Shown here: piece by piece, positions 16,280 to 24,354 of the stretch
Layout: every line of letters starts with the position of its first letter
How positions within the stretch are numbered: position 1 is the first letter of the stretch
Assembly (NCBI GenBank): GCA_020630805.1
Contig: JAHDIM010000018.1
Span: forward strand, 1 to 34,539
DNA from: Anaerolineales bacterium
GTDB taxonomy: Bacteria > Chloroflexota > Anaerolineae > Anaerolineales > UBA6668
DNA: 34,539 bases
Direction: 5' to 3'
Position numbers and translations under genes: made by a program
The notes under the pieces: generated by a model
What the model was told of the DNA's origin: nothing
What the model saw: the letters and a program-made list of their open reading frames with translations, nothing else
Databases searched by the model: none

Positions 16280-18070
16280 ATGAAAAAGATAAACACACAT
16301 CCTCTTGCATTTTTGGCAGTGTTATTTGCGCCATATCAACTCTATCAGAGGGTTAGATTAGGCATTTTTCTAATGATTACATGGCTATATTGGGTGGTGG
16401 TCATTGCAGTTGAAGATCCAGTTACGCCAAATTGGCTCTTGGAAATGCAAGTGGAGAGTTTAGGGCAATTTATTGCAGCAATGGAGTTTATGGCGTGGCT
16501 CTGTTGGCGTCTATTTAATCCTTCAGTTTTGCTGGCGGTTGGACTTTATATTGCGTTTATTGGGGTACTTTGGGTATTAATGTATCTGGTATACGGAGTA
16601 CGTGTCTGGCGATCAAATGAGAATTTTGTAGTATCCATTTTTACGTTTTTATCAGTATTAATCGGGGTAATGATATACGGTGGCGCACTATTCTTTCAGA
16701 CATTAGATCCATTACCACAATCTGTGGAACTCATCTTTACGGACTTTGCTGTCTATGTTGTGTGGCCTGCATCTAATTTGTTCATTACGATGGTGGCACA
16801 ATTTTTTTCTCTTCATGTATTGAAGCATCTGTTTTTTCTTTGGAGTGGAATAGCCACTGCCATCTTCTTAGGTGCAATGTTCGTAGATAATCTGTTTGAG
16901 GCAAAAAACGTTACGAGTGTTTTTTGGCATTTATGCACTGCAATATTTGGCATTAGACAGCAAAAAATAGTTGCTACTGGAGGCGGAGTTCGGAAAGAGG
17001 ATAAGACGAAGATGCTATACCGGATCGGCGGCCCAGGTAAATTAGATGCGCATCTTGGTAGTGCTGCAATTGTCGAATTTGTAGATGCAAATAAATGGGC
17101 AGATGTATTACCAATCGCAAGAAATGGTGATGCAATAAAGCGACGCTTTGAGACAGTCAAACTTGCAGGGTTTCAATATTTGAAAGCGGTTATTGATTTA
17201 CGTGAAAAAGAATTGCACATAAAGGAACTGCCATTTATGACTCGTGATGGGTTGCCAATTAAGGTGATTGATGTGATTGTGCGCTACCGCTTGAGTCGAG
17301 AGCCTGAAGCCCAAAAGCAAGACTTTGACAGAATACCGTTTCCATTTGCAGATCCAGCAATATTTAGTTTAGTCTATCAGCGGCCAAATATCAGACAATA
17401 TTCTTACAATAAGGATCAAGTTCTTGAACGTAATTCCGATAATACGCATCAAAATAATCTAGATGCACAGTGGGAGATGATGGTAAAGAACCGATTGAAA
17501 ATATATTTCAGTCGGCATTTACGTCATTACACATTGGACGAAATTCTACAATTGGATGGCAACAATGAAATTCGCGACAAAATGGCGCAGCAGTTTTTTC
17601 AACGGGCTGATATCTTCGGTGATTTTCAGAGTTTTGGAACTGAACTAATCTGGGTAGGTGTTGGGGCTATCAAAAGTGATCTAGATGCCAAACTTGACAT
17701 TGATAAAGCCCAAATTGAGCGGTGGCAAAAACAAACTTTGGCCGACAAGAAAAAACAAAAGCAATTTATTGCAAACGAGTCTAGCCAAGCGTACACCAAC
17801 GAAATTGTGCGGATATTGAAGCAGTTGCTGAAGTGGTTTCAAGTAAATGTGATTGGTAAACCACCTATGGCTGAAAGCATTAAGACACTAAATAAGGAGT
17901 TTGCACGCCAAATGCGAAGCCTAAAGGAAAAGCTTGGTAGCAGTGCAAGCCCAGAGTTTGTGGCTTTGGTTACGGCCCTTGAGAAAAAATATGGACCGCT
18001 GGACCCGCCCCCGCCAGTCATTATCGGTGGGCAAAATCCTAAAGATCCAAAGCCTGGAAAGCCTACCTGA
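16280..18070 (+). CDS. Polytopic SPFH/band-7-like membrane protein, second of a pair
   Basis: 596 residues. The N-terminal third is membrane-embedded, with hydrophobic helices at about 28-45, 82-106, 116-140, 150-175 and 184-205. A cytosolic region follows with IGGPGKLDAHLGSAAIVEF (about 249-267), a strand pair RDGLPIKVIDVIVRYRL (about 322-338) matching the SPFH pattern of its upstream neighbour, then long charged helices (about 470-570) likely to be coiled coil, and a Pro-rich tail (DPPPPVIIGG). Together the genes look like a two-component membrane scaffold. Codon use seems more AT-rich by eye than in the flanking operons. It converges on purN with only 19 bases between stops and no clear terminator. 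Function unknown. Confidence 0.6.
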   Translation: MKKINTHPLAFLAVLFAPYQLYQRVRLGIFLMITWLYWVVVIAVEDPVTPNWLLEMQVESLGQFIAAMEFMAWLCWRLFNPSVLLAVGLYIAFIGVLWVLMYLVYGVRVWRSNENFVVSIFTFLSVLIGVMIYGGALFFQTLDPLPQSVELIFTDFAVYVVWPASNLFITMVAQFFSLHVLKHLFFLWSGIATAIFLGAMFVDNLFEAKNVTSVFWHLCTAIFGIRQQKIVATGGGVRKEDKTKMLYRIGGPGKLDAHLGSAAIVEFVDANKWADVLPIARNGDAIKRRFETVKLAGFQYLKAVIDLREKELHIKELPFMTRDGLPIKVIDVIVRYRLSREPEAQKQDFDRIPFPFADPAIFSLVYQRPNIRQYSYNKDQVLERNSDNTHQNNLDAQWEMMVKNRLKIYFSRHLRHYTLDEILQLDGNNEIRDKMAQQFFQRADIFGDFQSFGTELIWVGVGAIKSDLDAKLDIDKAQIERWQKQTLADKKKQKQFIANESSQAYTNEIVRILKQLLKWFQVNVIGKPPMAESIKTLNKEFARQMRSLKEKLGSSASPEFVALVTALEKKYGPLDPPPPVIIGGQNPKDPKPGKPT

Positions 18071-18089
18071 TTTTTGATGGCTTTTAGAA

Positions 18090-18671
18090 TTATGCTGGCT
18101 TGGACAAACGCTGGATGGCCTCCACCAACAACGCATGCTCTGCTGCATGCATCCTTGCCTCAAACCCATCCAGCGTCTCTCCTTCTAAAAACGCCACCGT
18201 CGCTGTCGCAATCACAGGCCCGTCATCTACGCCTTCGTCTGGGACGAAATGCACCATTACGCCGGACTCGGTAATTTTTCCAGCTACATAGTCGTTGTAC
18301 GCGCGTTCAATCGCGTGGGTGCCGGGATATTGCCCCGGTAGCGCCGGATGCAGGTTGATGACCTGCATCGGGAAGCGTTCTAAGAAGGCCATTGTCAGTA
18401 AGCGCATCCAGCCGGCTAAGACAATCAGGTCAGGCGCATAATCCGCAACGACTTGCGCCAACTGTGTGTCATAGTTAGCGCGGGACTGGCTTTTTTGACG
18501 TTCTAATACAGTCGTCGCCACGCGCGCAGATTTCGCGCGCGTCAGGCCGTAAGCCTCAGATCTGTTCGACACAACGCCAACCACTTCCGCAGCCAGCGTG
18601 CCATTGGCGCAGGCATCCAAAATTGCTTGTAAATTACTACCAGAGCCAGAGATCAGAACAACGAGTTTCAT
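18090..18671 (-). CDS. purN: Phosphoribosylglycinamide formyltransferase (GART)
   Basis: Third step of de novo purine synthesis: transfers a formyl group from 10-formyl-tetrahydrofolate to glycinamide ribonucleotide. 193 residues from the ATG at 18671, which begins MKLVVLISGSGSNLQAIL, the standard N-terminus. The track's extra 19 residues are translated intergenic repeat. Catalytic residues are visible in INLHPALPG (Asn and His) and VPDEGVDDGPVI (Asp). It is the last gene of the purine cluster and follows purDM across a 198-base repeat-rich gap. Confidence 0.95.
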   Translation of the reverse strand: MKLVVLISGSGSNLQAILDACANGTLAAEVVGVVSNRSEAYGLTRAKSARVATTVLERQKSQSRANYDTQLAQVVADYAPDLIVLAGWMRLLTMAFLERFPMQVINLHPALPGQYPGTHAIERAYNDYVAGKITESGVMVHFVPDEGVDDGPVIATATVAFLEGETLDGFEARMHAAEHALLVEAIQRLSKPA

Positions 18672-18684
18672 AAGGGGATGATTC

Positions 18685-18701
18685 AACGCGGAGACGCAGA
18701 G
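18685..18701. repeat. Copy of the 17-mer AACGCGGAGACGCAGAG (purDM-purN gap)
   Basis: Identical to the left arm of the inverted repeat at 21175-21239. It is a single copy here, next to the purN start codon. It consists of about two degenerate 9-bp units. Confidence 0.75.
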
Positions 18702-18724
18702 AGCGGAATTTGAGTCCACAAATG

Positions 18725-18783
18725 ACACGAATATGCACGAATAAAGAATTCGCGTAAATTCGCTTTATTCGCGAAATTCGCGT
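18725..18783. repeat. Imperfect inverted repeat of CACGAAT-type units (purDM-purN gap)
   Basis: The left arm 18725-18746 (two ACGAAT units) pairs with the right arm 18763-18783 (two TTCGCG units). The innermost nine bases, CGAATAAAG / CTTTATTCG, are perfect. On the coding (minus) strand this would fold in the leader of purN. Confidence 0.6.
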
Positions 18784-18831
18784 CCCAAAGCTCAAAGAAT
18801 AAGTACACCATATTGCAATAGCCCTTACCCG

Positions 18832-18861
18832 ATATCCGTGTAAATCCGTGCTCGTCTGCGG
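18832..18861. repeat. Short periodic repeat ATCCGTGTAAATCCGTG (purDM-purN gap)
   Basis: Two copies of ATCCGTG nine bases apart, followed by CTCGTCTGCGG. It has the same 9-bp-period style as the other pur spacers but no partner arm in this gap. Confidence 0.5.
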
Positions 18862-18869
18862 CTAATGTT

Positions 18870-21155
18870 TCAGTCTAAAAGTTGCACTTCACCCGTGCCT
18901 GTCAGCGTGCCAATCACCGTAACTGGTTCGCTAGCATTGGCAATGATCGTGCCCATATCGCTTTCATCGATAACGGCGACCATGCCGATGCCCATATTGA
19001 ACACGCGGTACATTTCAGTTTGATCAATATTGCCCAGTGTTTGCAGCAATTCAAAGACTGGCGGCGTTTGCCATGCCCCAAGGTAAATGTCTGCACCCAT
19101 GCCATCTGGTAAGGCGCGCGGGAGGTTTTCAATAATCCCGCCGCCAGTGATATGCGCCAGTGCTTTGATCGCACCCGTGTCAATCAACGGCTGAATCAAC
19201 GGGACGTAGTTGCGGTGCGGGGCGAGTAAAGCATCGGCGAGGGTCTGTCCATCGCTCAGCACTTGGTCAAGATCTTGGTCTGCTACCAGCTTGCGGATGA
19301 GCGAGTAACCGTTGGTGTGCGGCCCGCTGCTGGCAAAGCCAATCAGCATATCGCCGACTTGGATGTCCGCTGTGCGCGGCAAAATATCGCCTTGCGCGAC
19401 GGTGCCGACAATTGTGCCTGCCACATCAAACGCCCCATCGTGATAGACACCGGGCATTTCAGCAGTTTCACCACCAAGTAGCGCTGCACCACAAGCTTTA
19501 CACGCTTCGGTCATCCCAATCACGACTTCAGCCACCATTGCTGGTTCCAGTTGCGCCGCGGCGATGTAGTCTAAGAAGAATAGCGGTCGCGCGCCTTGGA
19601 CCAAAATGTCATCCACGCAATGGTTGACAATGTCATGCCCAATGCCGCGATAGCGGCCCAGTTGGGTTGCCAGCTTGACCTTGGTGCCTACGCCATCAGT
19701 TGAGGCCACTAGCGCGGGTTTTTCCACGCGTTGCAGGGCGGAAATATCGAACAAGCCGCCGAATGCGCCAACGCCAGCCAACACTTCAGGCCCTTGAGTG
19801 GAGGCGACTGCATCTGAAATCAGCCGCACGGCTTCGTTGCCCGCTTCAATGTTGACCCCGCTTTCGGCGTACGCACCTTTTGAGGTCGTCAATGCTAGCG
19901 CCTGATAGCCAATATCGCGTCGGAATTGTGCGCCTTCAAAGCTGAGCGTGTCTACGGCGGCGTAAGCGTTGTCTAATGCGGTTTTGAAATCTGCACCCCA
20001 GCCTGTGACGCCAAGTACGCGCCCGCCAGATGTCACCACGGTGTCAGTGTCCAGCGCGGTGCCAGCGTGAAAGACGGTGCTATTGTCTGACTCGGCGTCG
20101 GCAAGGCCAGCAATCGGTTTGCCTTTGGGATAGCTACCGGGGTAGCCGCCTGACGCTAAGACCACACACGCTGCAGCATCGTCTGACCATTGAATGTCAA
20201 TGTCGGCTAAGGTGCCAGTGGCGCAGGCATAGGTGATTTCGAGGAGATCCGTTTGCAATAGCGGCAAGATCACCTGCGTTTCAGGGTCCCCAAAGCGACA
20301 GTTGAACTCTAGCAAGCTGGGACCGCTTTCGGTCAACATTAGCCCTGCGTACAACACGCCAACAAACGGTGTGCCTTCACTGCGCAAACCATCGATTGCG
20401 GGTTGCATAATGTTGGTCATTACCGCCTCAATCAAGACCTGATCGGCAATTGGGGTTGGGGCATAGGTGCCCATCCCGCCGGTGTTCGGTCCCGCATCGC
20501 CTTCTAACAAGCGTTTGTGATCTTGGGCTGGGGGCATGGGCTTGACGGTTGTGCCATCAGAAAAGGCCAACAGTGACACTTCTGGCCCCGACATGCGCTC
20601 TTCAATCACCACTTCAGCACCAGCGCCACCAAAGCGTCCATCTAACATGATGTCACGCAGCGTTTGCTCGGTTTCTGCAGCTGATTCAGGCAAAATGACA
20701 CCTTTGCCAGCGGCCAACCCCGACGCTTTGATCACAATTGGATAGTCAATGGCTTGCGTATGCGAAAGAGCAGCATCAAAGTCAGTGAAGACTTTGTAGC
20801 GGGCGGTTGGTAAATTGTGGCGGGCCATAAAGTCTTTTGAAAAGGCTTTACTGGCTTCAATTTGCGCGGCGGCTTGGCTGGGGCCAAAGACGGGAATGCC
20901 AACCTTGGTCAGCGCATCGCCTAGCCCAGCCGCAAGAGGCGCTTCAGGGCCAATACAGACTAAGCCAATAGTATTTGACTTGGCGAAGTCAATCACAGCG
21001 GCATGGTCATTGACATTTACGCTGACGTTTTTCCCAACAGCCGCTGTTCCGGCGTTGCCAGGGGCAATATACAGTTGGTCAAGTTTGGGGGATTGCGCAA
21101 GTTTCCAAGCAATGGCGTGTTCTCGGCCACCGCTGCCAATCAATAAGACATTCAT
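18870..21155 (-). CDS. purDM: Bifunctional PurD-PurM fusion (GAR synthetase / AIR synthetase)
   Basis: 761 residues. About 1-422 is phosphoribosylamine-glycine ligase (PurD), an ATP-grasp enzyme: MNVLLIGSGGREHAIAWKL at the start, NTGGMGTYAP, and EFNCRFGDPETQ near the metal site. About 426-761 is phosphoribosylformylglycinamidine cyclo-ligase (PurM): ESGVNIEAGNEAV at its start, STDGVGTKVKLA, LGGETAEMPG and SSGPHTNGYSLIRKL. Both halves are full length with intact motifs, in one continuous frame. It catalyses steps 2 and 5 of purine synthesis; step 3 is the next gene, purN. The order GARS-AIRS-GART equals that of the trifunctional animal enzyme; yeast Ade5,7 is a GARS-AIRS fusion. It follows purF across a 93-base gap containing a strong inverted repeat. 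Confidence 0.95.
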   Translation of the reverse strand: MNVLLIGSGGREHAIAWKLAQSPKLDQLYIAPGNAGTAAVGKNVSVNVNDHAAVIDFAKSNTIGLVCIGPEAPLAAGLGDALTKVGIPVFGPSQAAAQIEASKAFSKDFMARHNLPTARYKVFTDFDAALSHTQAIDYPIVIKASGLAAGKGVILPESAAETEQTLRDIMLDGRFGGAGAEVVIEERMSGPEVSLLAFSDGTTVKPMPPAQDHKRLLEGDAGPNTGGMGTYAPTPIADQVLIEAVMTNIMQPAIDGLRSEGTPFVGVLYAGLMLTESGPSLLEFNCRFGDPETQVILPLLQTDLLEITYACATGTLADIDIQWSDDAAACVVLASGGYPGSYPKGKPIAGLADAESDNSTVFHAGTALDTDTVVTSGGRVLGVTGWGADFKTALDNAYAAVDTLSFEGAQFRRDIGYQALALTTSKGAYAESGVNIEAGNEAVRLISDAVASTQGPEVLAGVGAFGGLFDISALQRVEKPALVASTDGVGTKVKLATQLGRYRGIGHDIVNHCVDDILVQGARPLFFLDYIAAAQLEPAMVAEVVIGMTEACKACGAALLGGETAEMPGVYHDGAFDVAGTIVGTVAQGDILPRTADIQVGDMLIGFASSGPHTNGYSLIRKLVADQDLDQVLSDGQTLADALLAPHRNYVPLIQPLIDTGAIKALAHITGGGIIENLPRALPDGMGADIYLGAWQTPPVFELLQTLGNIDQTEMYRVFNMGIGMVAVIDESDMGTIIANASEPVTVIGTLTGTGEVQLLD

Positions 21156-21174
21156 AATCTTTCAAATAAATTTA

Positions 21175-21239
21175 AACGCGGAGACGCAGAGGACGCTGAG
21201 AAATTTTTATAAACTCCGCGCACTCTGCGTCTCCGCGTT
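21175..21239. repeat. 17-bp perfect inverted repeat in the purF-purDM gap
   Basis: AACGCGGAGACGCAGAG (21175-21191) and CTCTGCGTCTCCGCGTT (21223-21239) are perfect complements separated by 31 bases. The same 17-mer recurs at 18685. In mRNA it would form a very stable stem between the purF stop and the purDM start. No T-run follows, so it is not an ordinary terminator. Confidence 0.85.
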
Positions 21240-21248
21240 GAGTCTTTC

Positions 21249-22679
21249 TTAGCCTTCGAATTTGAGCTTTGAACGGCTCAGCGTTTTCACATCAATCGGG
21301 TATTCCCCAGTAAAGCAAGCATTGCAATACGTGGTTTTGGAATTGATGGCTTTCATCATGCCGTCGATGGTGAGGTAGTGCAGTGAGTCGGCGCCAATAA
21401 ACTCCCGAATTTCTTCGGTTGAATAGCGATGGGCAATCAACTCATCATAAGAGCCCATATCGACCCCCATAAAGCACGGAGACACGATGGGCGGCGAACT
21501 CACCCGCACATGCACTTCCTTGGCTCCCGAATCGCGAATTAGTTTGACCAGCGCGCGAGAGGTATTGCCGCGCACGATGCTGTCATCGACCAAAATTACG
21601 CGTTCGCCTTCAAGGTTGTACGGTAACGCATTGAACTTCAGTCGAATCCCAAGCTGACGCAATTCATCGGTCGGTTGGATGAACGTGCGGCCAACATAAT
21701 CGTTTTTGGTCAGCCCTGAAGTGTAGACAATGCGGCTTTCTTTGGCATAGCCAATAGCTGCCGGAATAGCAGACGATGGCACCGCCATCACTACATCCGC
21801 TTCCACTGGCGCTTCGCGGGCCAGTTCAGCCCCCATGCGTTCGCGCACACTATTGATGCTGCGTCCATCCCACTCACTATCGGCGCGGGAGAAATACACG
21901 TGTTCAAAGGTGCAAAACGCAGTCTTTTTCTTCGGCTTCATGCCCGGCGCGCTGTTCATGCCGTCGTAGTTCATCACAACAATTTCACCTGGCATCACTT
22001 CGCGAATGTTGATGCAGCCAAGGGTGTTCAATGCGCAAGTTTCAGACGCAACTGCATAGCCCCAGTCTGGGAAATAGCCAATGCACAACGGTCGGAAGCC
22101 CCATGGATCACGCACGGCATAAAGACCAGTCCGCGACTGGAACACTAGCGAGAATGCGCCTTCCCATTTCGGCATCGTATTCTTGATGCGCTCGGCCCAA
22201 GTGTTTCCTTTAGCGCCAGCAATCATCATCAGCAGAACTTCACTGTCAGAAAACGAGGTCAGCCCCACACCTTTGGCGAGCAATTCTTCCCGCAATTGTG
22301 CGGCATTAGTGATGTTGCCATTGTGCGCCAACGCCAGTGGGCCGTGGGCGGTTTCAATCACATAGGGCTGAATATTGCGTGTGCTAGAGGACCCCGTTGT
22401 GGAATAACGCGTGTGGCCCAATGCATTGATGCCTTTGAGCGTTTGTAGGCGTTCATTCGTAAAGACCGAGTTTAGTAGCCCCATTCCTTTTTCATAATTG
22501 ATCTGTTTTGTGTCAGAAACAGAAATCCCAGCGGCTTCTTGTCCACGGTGTTGCAAGCTCAATAGTCCAAAGAGGCACATCTGCGCGACATCTTTCCCTG
22601 GGCCGTAAACACCCATAATGCCGCACTCTTCTTTTGGGTTATCAGAAAAAGGGAGTGATTTGTCCAGTTCCAAAGTCAT
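21249..22679 (-). CDS. purF: Amidophosphoribosyltransferase
   Basis: First committed step of purine synthesis: PRPP plus glutamine to phosphoribosylamine. 476 residues, normal for the family. An 18-residue N-terminal stretch ends before nucleophile Cys19 (KEECGIMGVYG), consistent with a cleaved propeptide as in B. subtilis PurF. The glutaminase domain has HTRYSTTGSS and AHNGNI; the PRPP site is VILVDDSIVRGNTS. Four cysteines expected for a [4Fe-4S] cluster are present: FCTFEH, SPCFMG and CNACFTG. This places it in the oxygen-labile, Fe-S-containing B. subtilis-like class rather than the E. coli class. No strong Shine-Dalgarno is seen; a hairpin lies just upstream. Confidence 0.97.
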   Translation of the reverse strand: MTLELDKSLPFSDNPKEECGIMGVYGPGKDVAQMCLFGLLSLQHRGQEAAGISVSDTKQINYEKGMGLLNSVFTNERLQTLKGINALGHTRYSTTGSSSTRNIQPYVIETAHGPLALAHNGNITNAAQLREELLAKGVGLTSFSDSEVLLMMIAGAKGNTWAERIKNTMPKWEGAFSLVFQSRTGLYAVRDPWGFRPLCIGYFPDWGYAVASETCALNTLGCINIREVMPGEIVVMNYDGMNSAPGMKPKKKTAFCTFEHVYFSRADSEWDGRSINSVRERMGAELAREAPVEADVVMAVPSSAIPAAIGYAKESRIVYTSGLTKNDYVGRTFIQPTDELRQLGIRLKFNALPYNLEGERVILVDDSIVRGNTSRALVKLIRDSGAKEVHVRVSSPPIVSPCFMGVDMGSYDELIAHRYSTEEIREFIGADSLHYLTIDGMMKAINSKTTYCNACFTGEYPIDVKTLSRSKLKFEG

Positions 22680-22696
22680 TGCGTTGTTAAGAAATT

Positions 22697-22737
22697 TTGG
22701 GAGCCAGACTGAGGTGTTAGGTCAGTTTGGCTCCCAA
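22697..22737 (-). terminator. Hairpin in the purE-purF gap (attenuator or processing site)
   Basis: Two 16-base arms, 15 of 16 complementary, flank a 9-base loop: TTGGGAGCCAGACTGA at 22697 and its partner ending at 22737. On the minus strand it lies between the purE stop and the purF ATG and is followed by AATTTCTT, a weak T-tract. It could attenuate transcription into purF or stabilise an mRNA end. Confidence 0.6.
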
Positions 22738-22750
22738 GTTTGTGTTGGAT

Positions 22751-23233
22751 TTAGCCTTGTAAGTCTGCGTCAGCTTTGTACAGCTTGTCTTGATTTTCTT
22801 TCTGAAGCGCTGCCACGTTCGCACGGATTTCTGGGTTAGACAGCCCAAAGATCTTTGCGGCGCAGAGTGCGGCGTTGCCCGGCTCCAAGATAACCGCTGG
22901 CGCAACGCCTGATGGCATTCGCAATGAGGAGTAAATGTCATTGCCAGCAAAACTGCTGCTGTACGGTGGGCACGCAATCACAGGCGATTGCACTGCGCCG
23001 TCCGTGAAGCCGCTGAGCGCGTTACTACGACCGGCCACTGTGATGTAAATCACTGGACGATCCATGGCTTCGTAGGCGGCTAGCATTTCAGCAGCATACA
23101 TTGGGACTTTGTGGGCAGACCCGATGCGTTGCACGCTTTCGATGCCCAGTTTTTCACAAGCTGCGGCAATCTTGCCGCAGTGGTCAAGGTCAGACGCTGA
23201 CCCCATTAAGATAACGACTAATGGTTTAGACAT
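22751..23233 (-). CDS. purE: Class II-type AIR carboxylase (PurE)
   Basis: 160 residues from the ATG at 23233 (MSKPLVVILMGSASDL), preceded by GGAG; the track's upstream 12 residues are dismissed. Class II PurE converts AIR plus CO2 directly to CAIR, whereas class I is a mutase needing PurK. The sequence resembles class II and the PAICS domain: SDLDHCGKIAAACEKLGI (class I usually reads SDW), RIGSAHKVP, VAGRSNALSG and IYSSLRMPSG, continuing to AAKIFGLSNPEI. No purK lies in the cluster, which agrees. purE follows purC across a 154-base gap with an inverted repeat. Confidence 0.9.
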   Translation of the reverse strand: MSKPLVVILMGSASDLDHCGKIAAACEKLGIESVQRIGSAHKVPMYAAEMLAAYEAMDRPVIYITVAGRSNALSGFTDGAVQSPVIACPPYSSSFAGNDIYSSLRMPSGVAPAVILEPGNAALCAAKIFGLSNPEIRANVAALQKENQDKLYKADADLQG

Positions 23234-23254
23234 GTTTTGTTTCTCCGGAAATGG

Positions 23255-23384
23255 AACCACAAAGGGCACGAAGAGACACTAAGAAGTATCTTTTATAACC
23301 AGTATCTTGCCTGCATCATTGATTGACAGCGATGCAAGGCGTTGAAAACTAATTCTTCGTGCCGCTTCGTGTGACTTCGTGGTT
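23255..23384. repeat. Long imperfect inverted repeat in the purC-purE gap
   Basis: The arm at 23255-23286 (starting AACCACAAAGGGCACGAAG) and the arm at 23353-23384 (ending GACTTCGTGGTT) are complementary over about 32 bases with scattered mismatches. Each arm is built of degenerate 9-bp units of the form CACGAAGnn. A second, weaker inverted repeat (TGCATC / GATGCA region, about 23307-23340) is nested inside. Confidence 0.7.
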
Positions 23385-23387
23385 AAG

Positions 23388-24344
23388 TTATAAAACCCCA
23401 GCGGCTTTTAGATTTTCAACAATGCGTTCTTCAGCAGGATATTCACCGTGCTCGAAGGTTTCGCCGGTTAGCATTTCATACAAGGTGATGTAGCGTTCGC
23501 TCGCGCGGATCCAGAGTGAGTCGTCGACTGCTGGCACTTCACCGTCGCCACGGTAACCAAGCTTGGCAAACTCAAGGCGGATGAATTCTTTGTCGAAGTT
23601 TTCTGGTTCTTCGCCGTTAGCGATGCGTTCTTGGTAGGTGTCACCCTTCCAGAAACGGGATGAGTCAGCGGTGTGGACTTCATCAATCAACATGATGCGA
23701 CCGTCAGGAGCGCGACCGAATTCATACTTGGTATCAACCAAGATCAGACCAGCTTTCGCAGCAACTTCTTGACCGCGCTTGAAAATAGCCAAAGCAGCTT
23801 TTTGGACGGTGTCCCAAGTTTCTTCGTCAAGGTAACCTTGCTCAGTCACTTCGGCGCAGGTCAAGCGTTCATCGTGCCCGGTTGGGCCACCTTTGGTGGT
23901 TGGGGTGATGATGGGTTCTGGCAATGCTTGGTTCTTGGTCAAGCCTTCTGGCATTTCGTGACCGTAAATGACACGGTCGCCTTGTGAGTAGCGATACCAA
24001 AGTGCGGTTTTGGTAACACCAGAGATGTAACCACGCACAATGACTTCCACTGGGAATGGTTCAACTTCTTGCGCAATCAACACGTTTGGATCTGGCAAGC
24101 TCAAGACGTGGTTGTCTACAATGTCTTTGGTTTGTTCAAACCACCAAGCAGCGAGTTGGTTCAAGACTTGTCCTTTGTAAGGTACTTCGGCCAAAATACG
24201 ATCAAACGCAGACAGGCGGTCGGTGGTCACGAGCAAACGGCGACCATCGCCCAAGTTGTACCAGTCACGCACCTTGCCGGTGCTTTTTTCACCAATCGGG
24301 AGATTGGTTTCTCTCAGAGTGTTTTTTAGGTCGATTTTTGTCAT
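23388..24344 (-). CDS. purC: SAICAR synthetase
   Basis: Joins CAIR with aspartate using ATP. 318 residues from the ATG at 24344 (MTKIDLKNTLRETNLP). This is the longer form of the family (about 300 residues, like yeast Ade1) rather than the short E. coli form (about 237). Motifs are GKVRDWYNLGDGRRLLVTTDRLSAFD, the signature VEVIVRGYISGV, PTTKGGPTGHDE and IDEVHTADSSRFW. The track's eight extra N-terminal residues come from the repeat in the upstream gap. It lies between purQ and purE in the cluster. Confidence 0.95.
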   Translation of the reverse strand: MTKIDLKNTLRETNLPIGEKSTGKVRDWYNLGDGRRLLVTTDRLSAFDRILAEVPYKGQVLNQLAAWWFEQTKDIVDNHVLSLPDPNVLIAQEVEPFPVEVIVRGYISGVTKTALWYRYSQGDRVIYGHEMPEGLTKNQALPEPIITPTTKGGPTGHDERLTCAEVTEQGYLDEETWDTVQKAALAIFKRGQEVAAKAGLILVDTKYEFGRAPDGRIMLIDEVHTADSSRFWKGDTYQERIANGEEPENFDKEFIRLEFAKLGYRGDGEVPAVDDSLWIRASERYITLYEMLTGETFEHGEYPAEERIVENLKAAGVL

Positions 24345-24354
24345 TTTGTGAGAA

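Noticed and set aside
18672-18728. N-terminal extension of PurN in the ORF track
   Set aside because: It is translated intergenic repeat; conserved PurN proteins begin at the MKLVVLISGSG equivalent.
23673-23987. Plus-strand ORFs inside purC, purF, purL and purDM
   Set aside because: All are antisense shadows of well-conserved purine genes.
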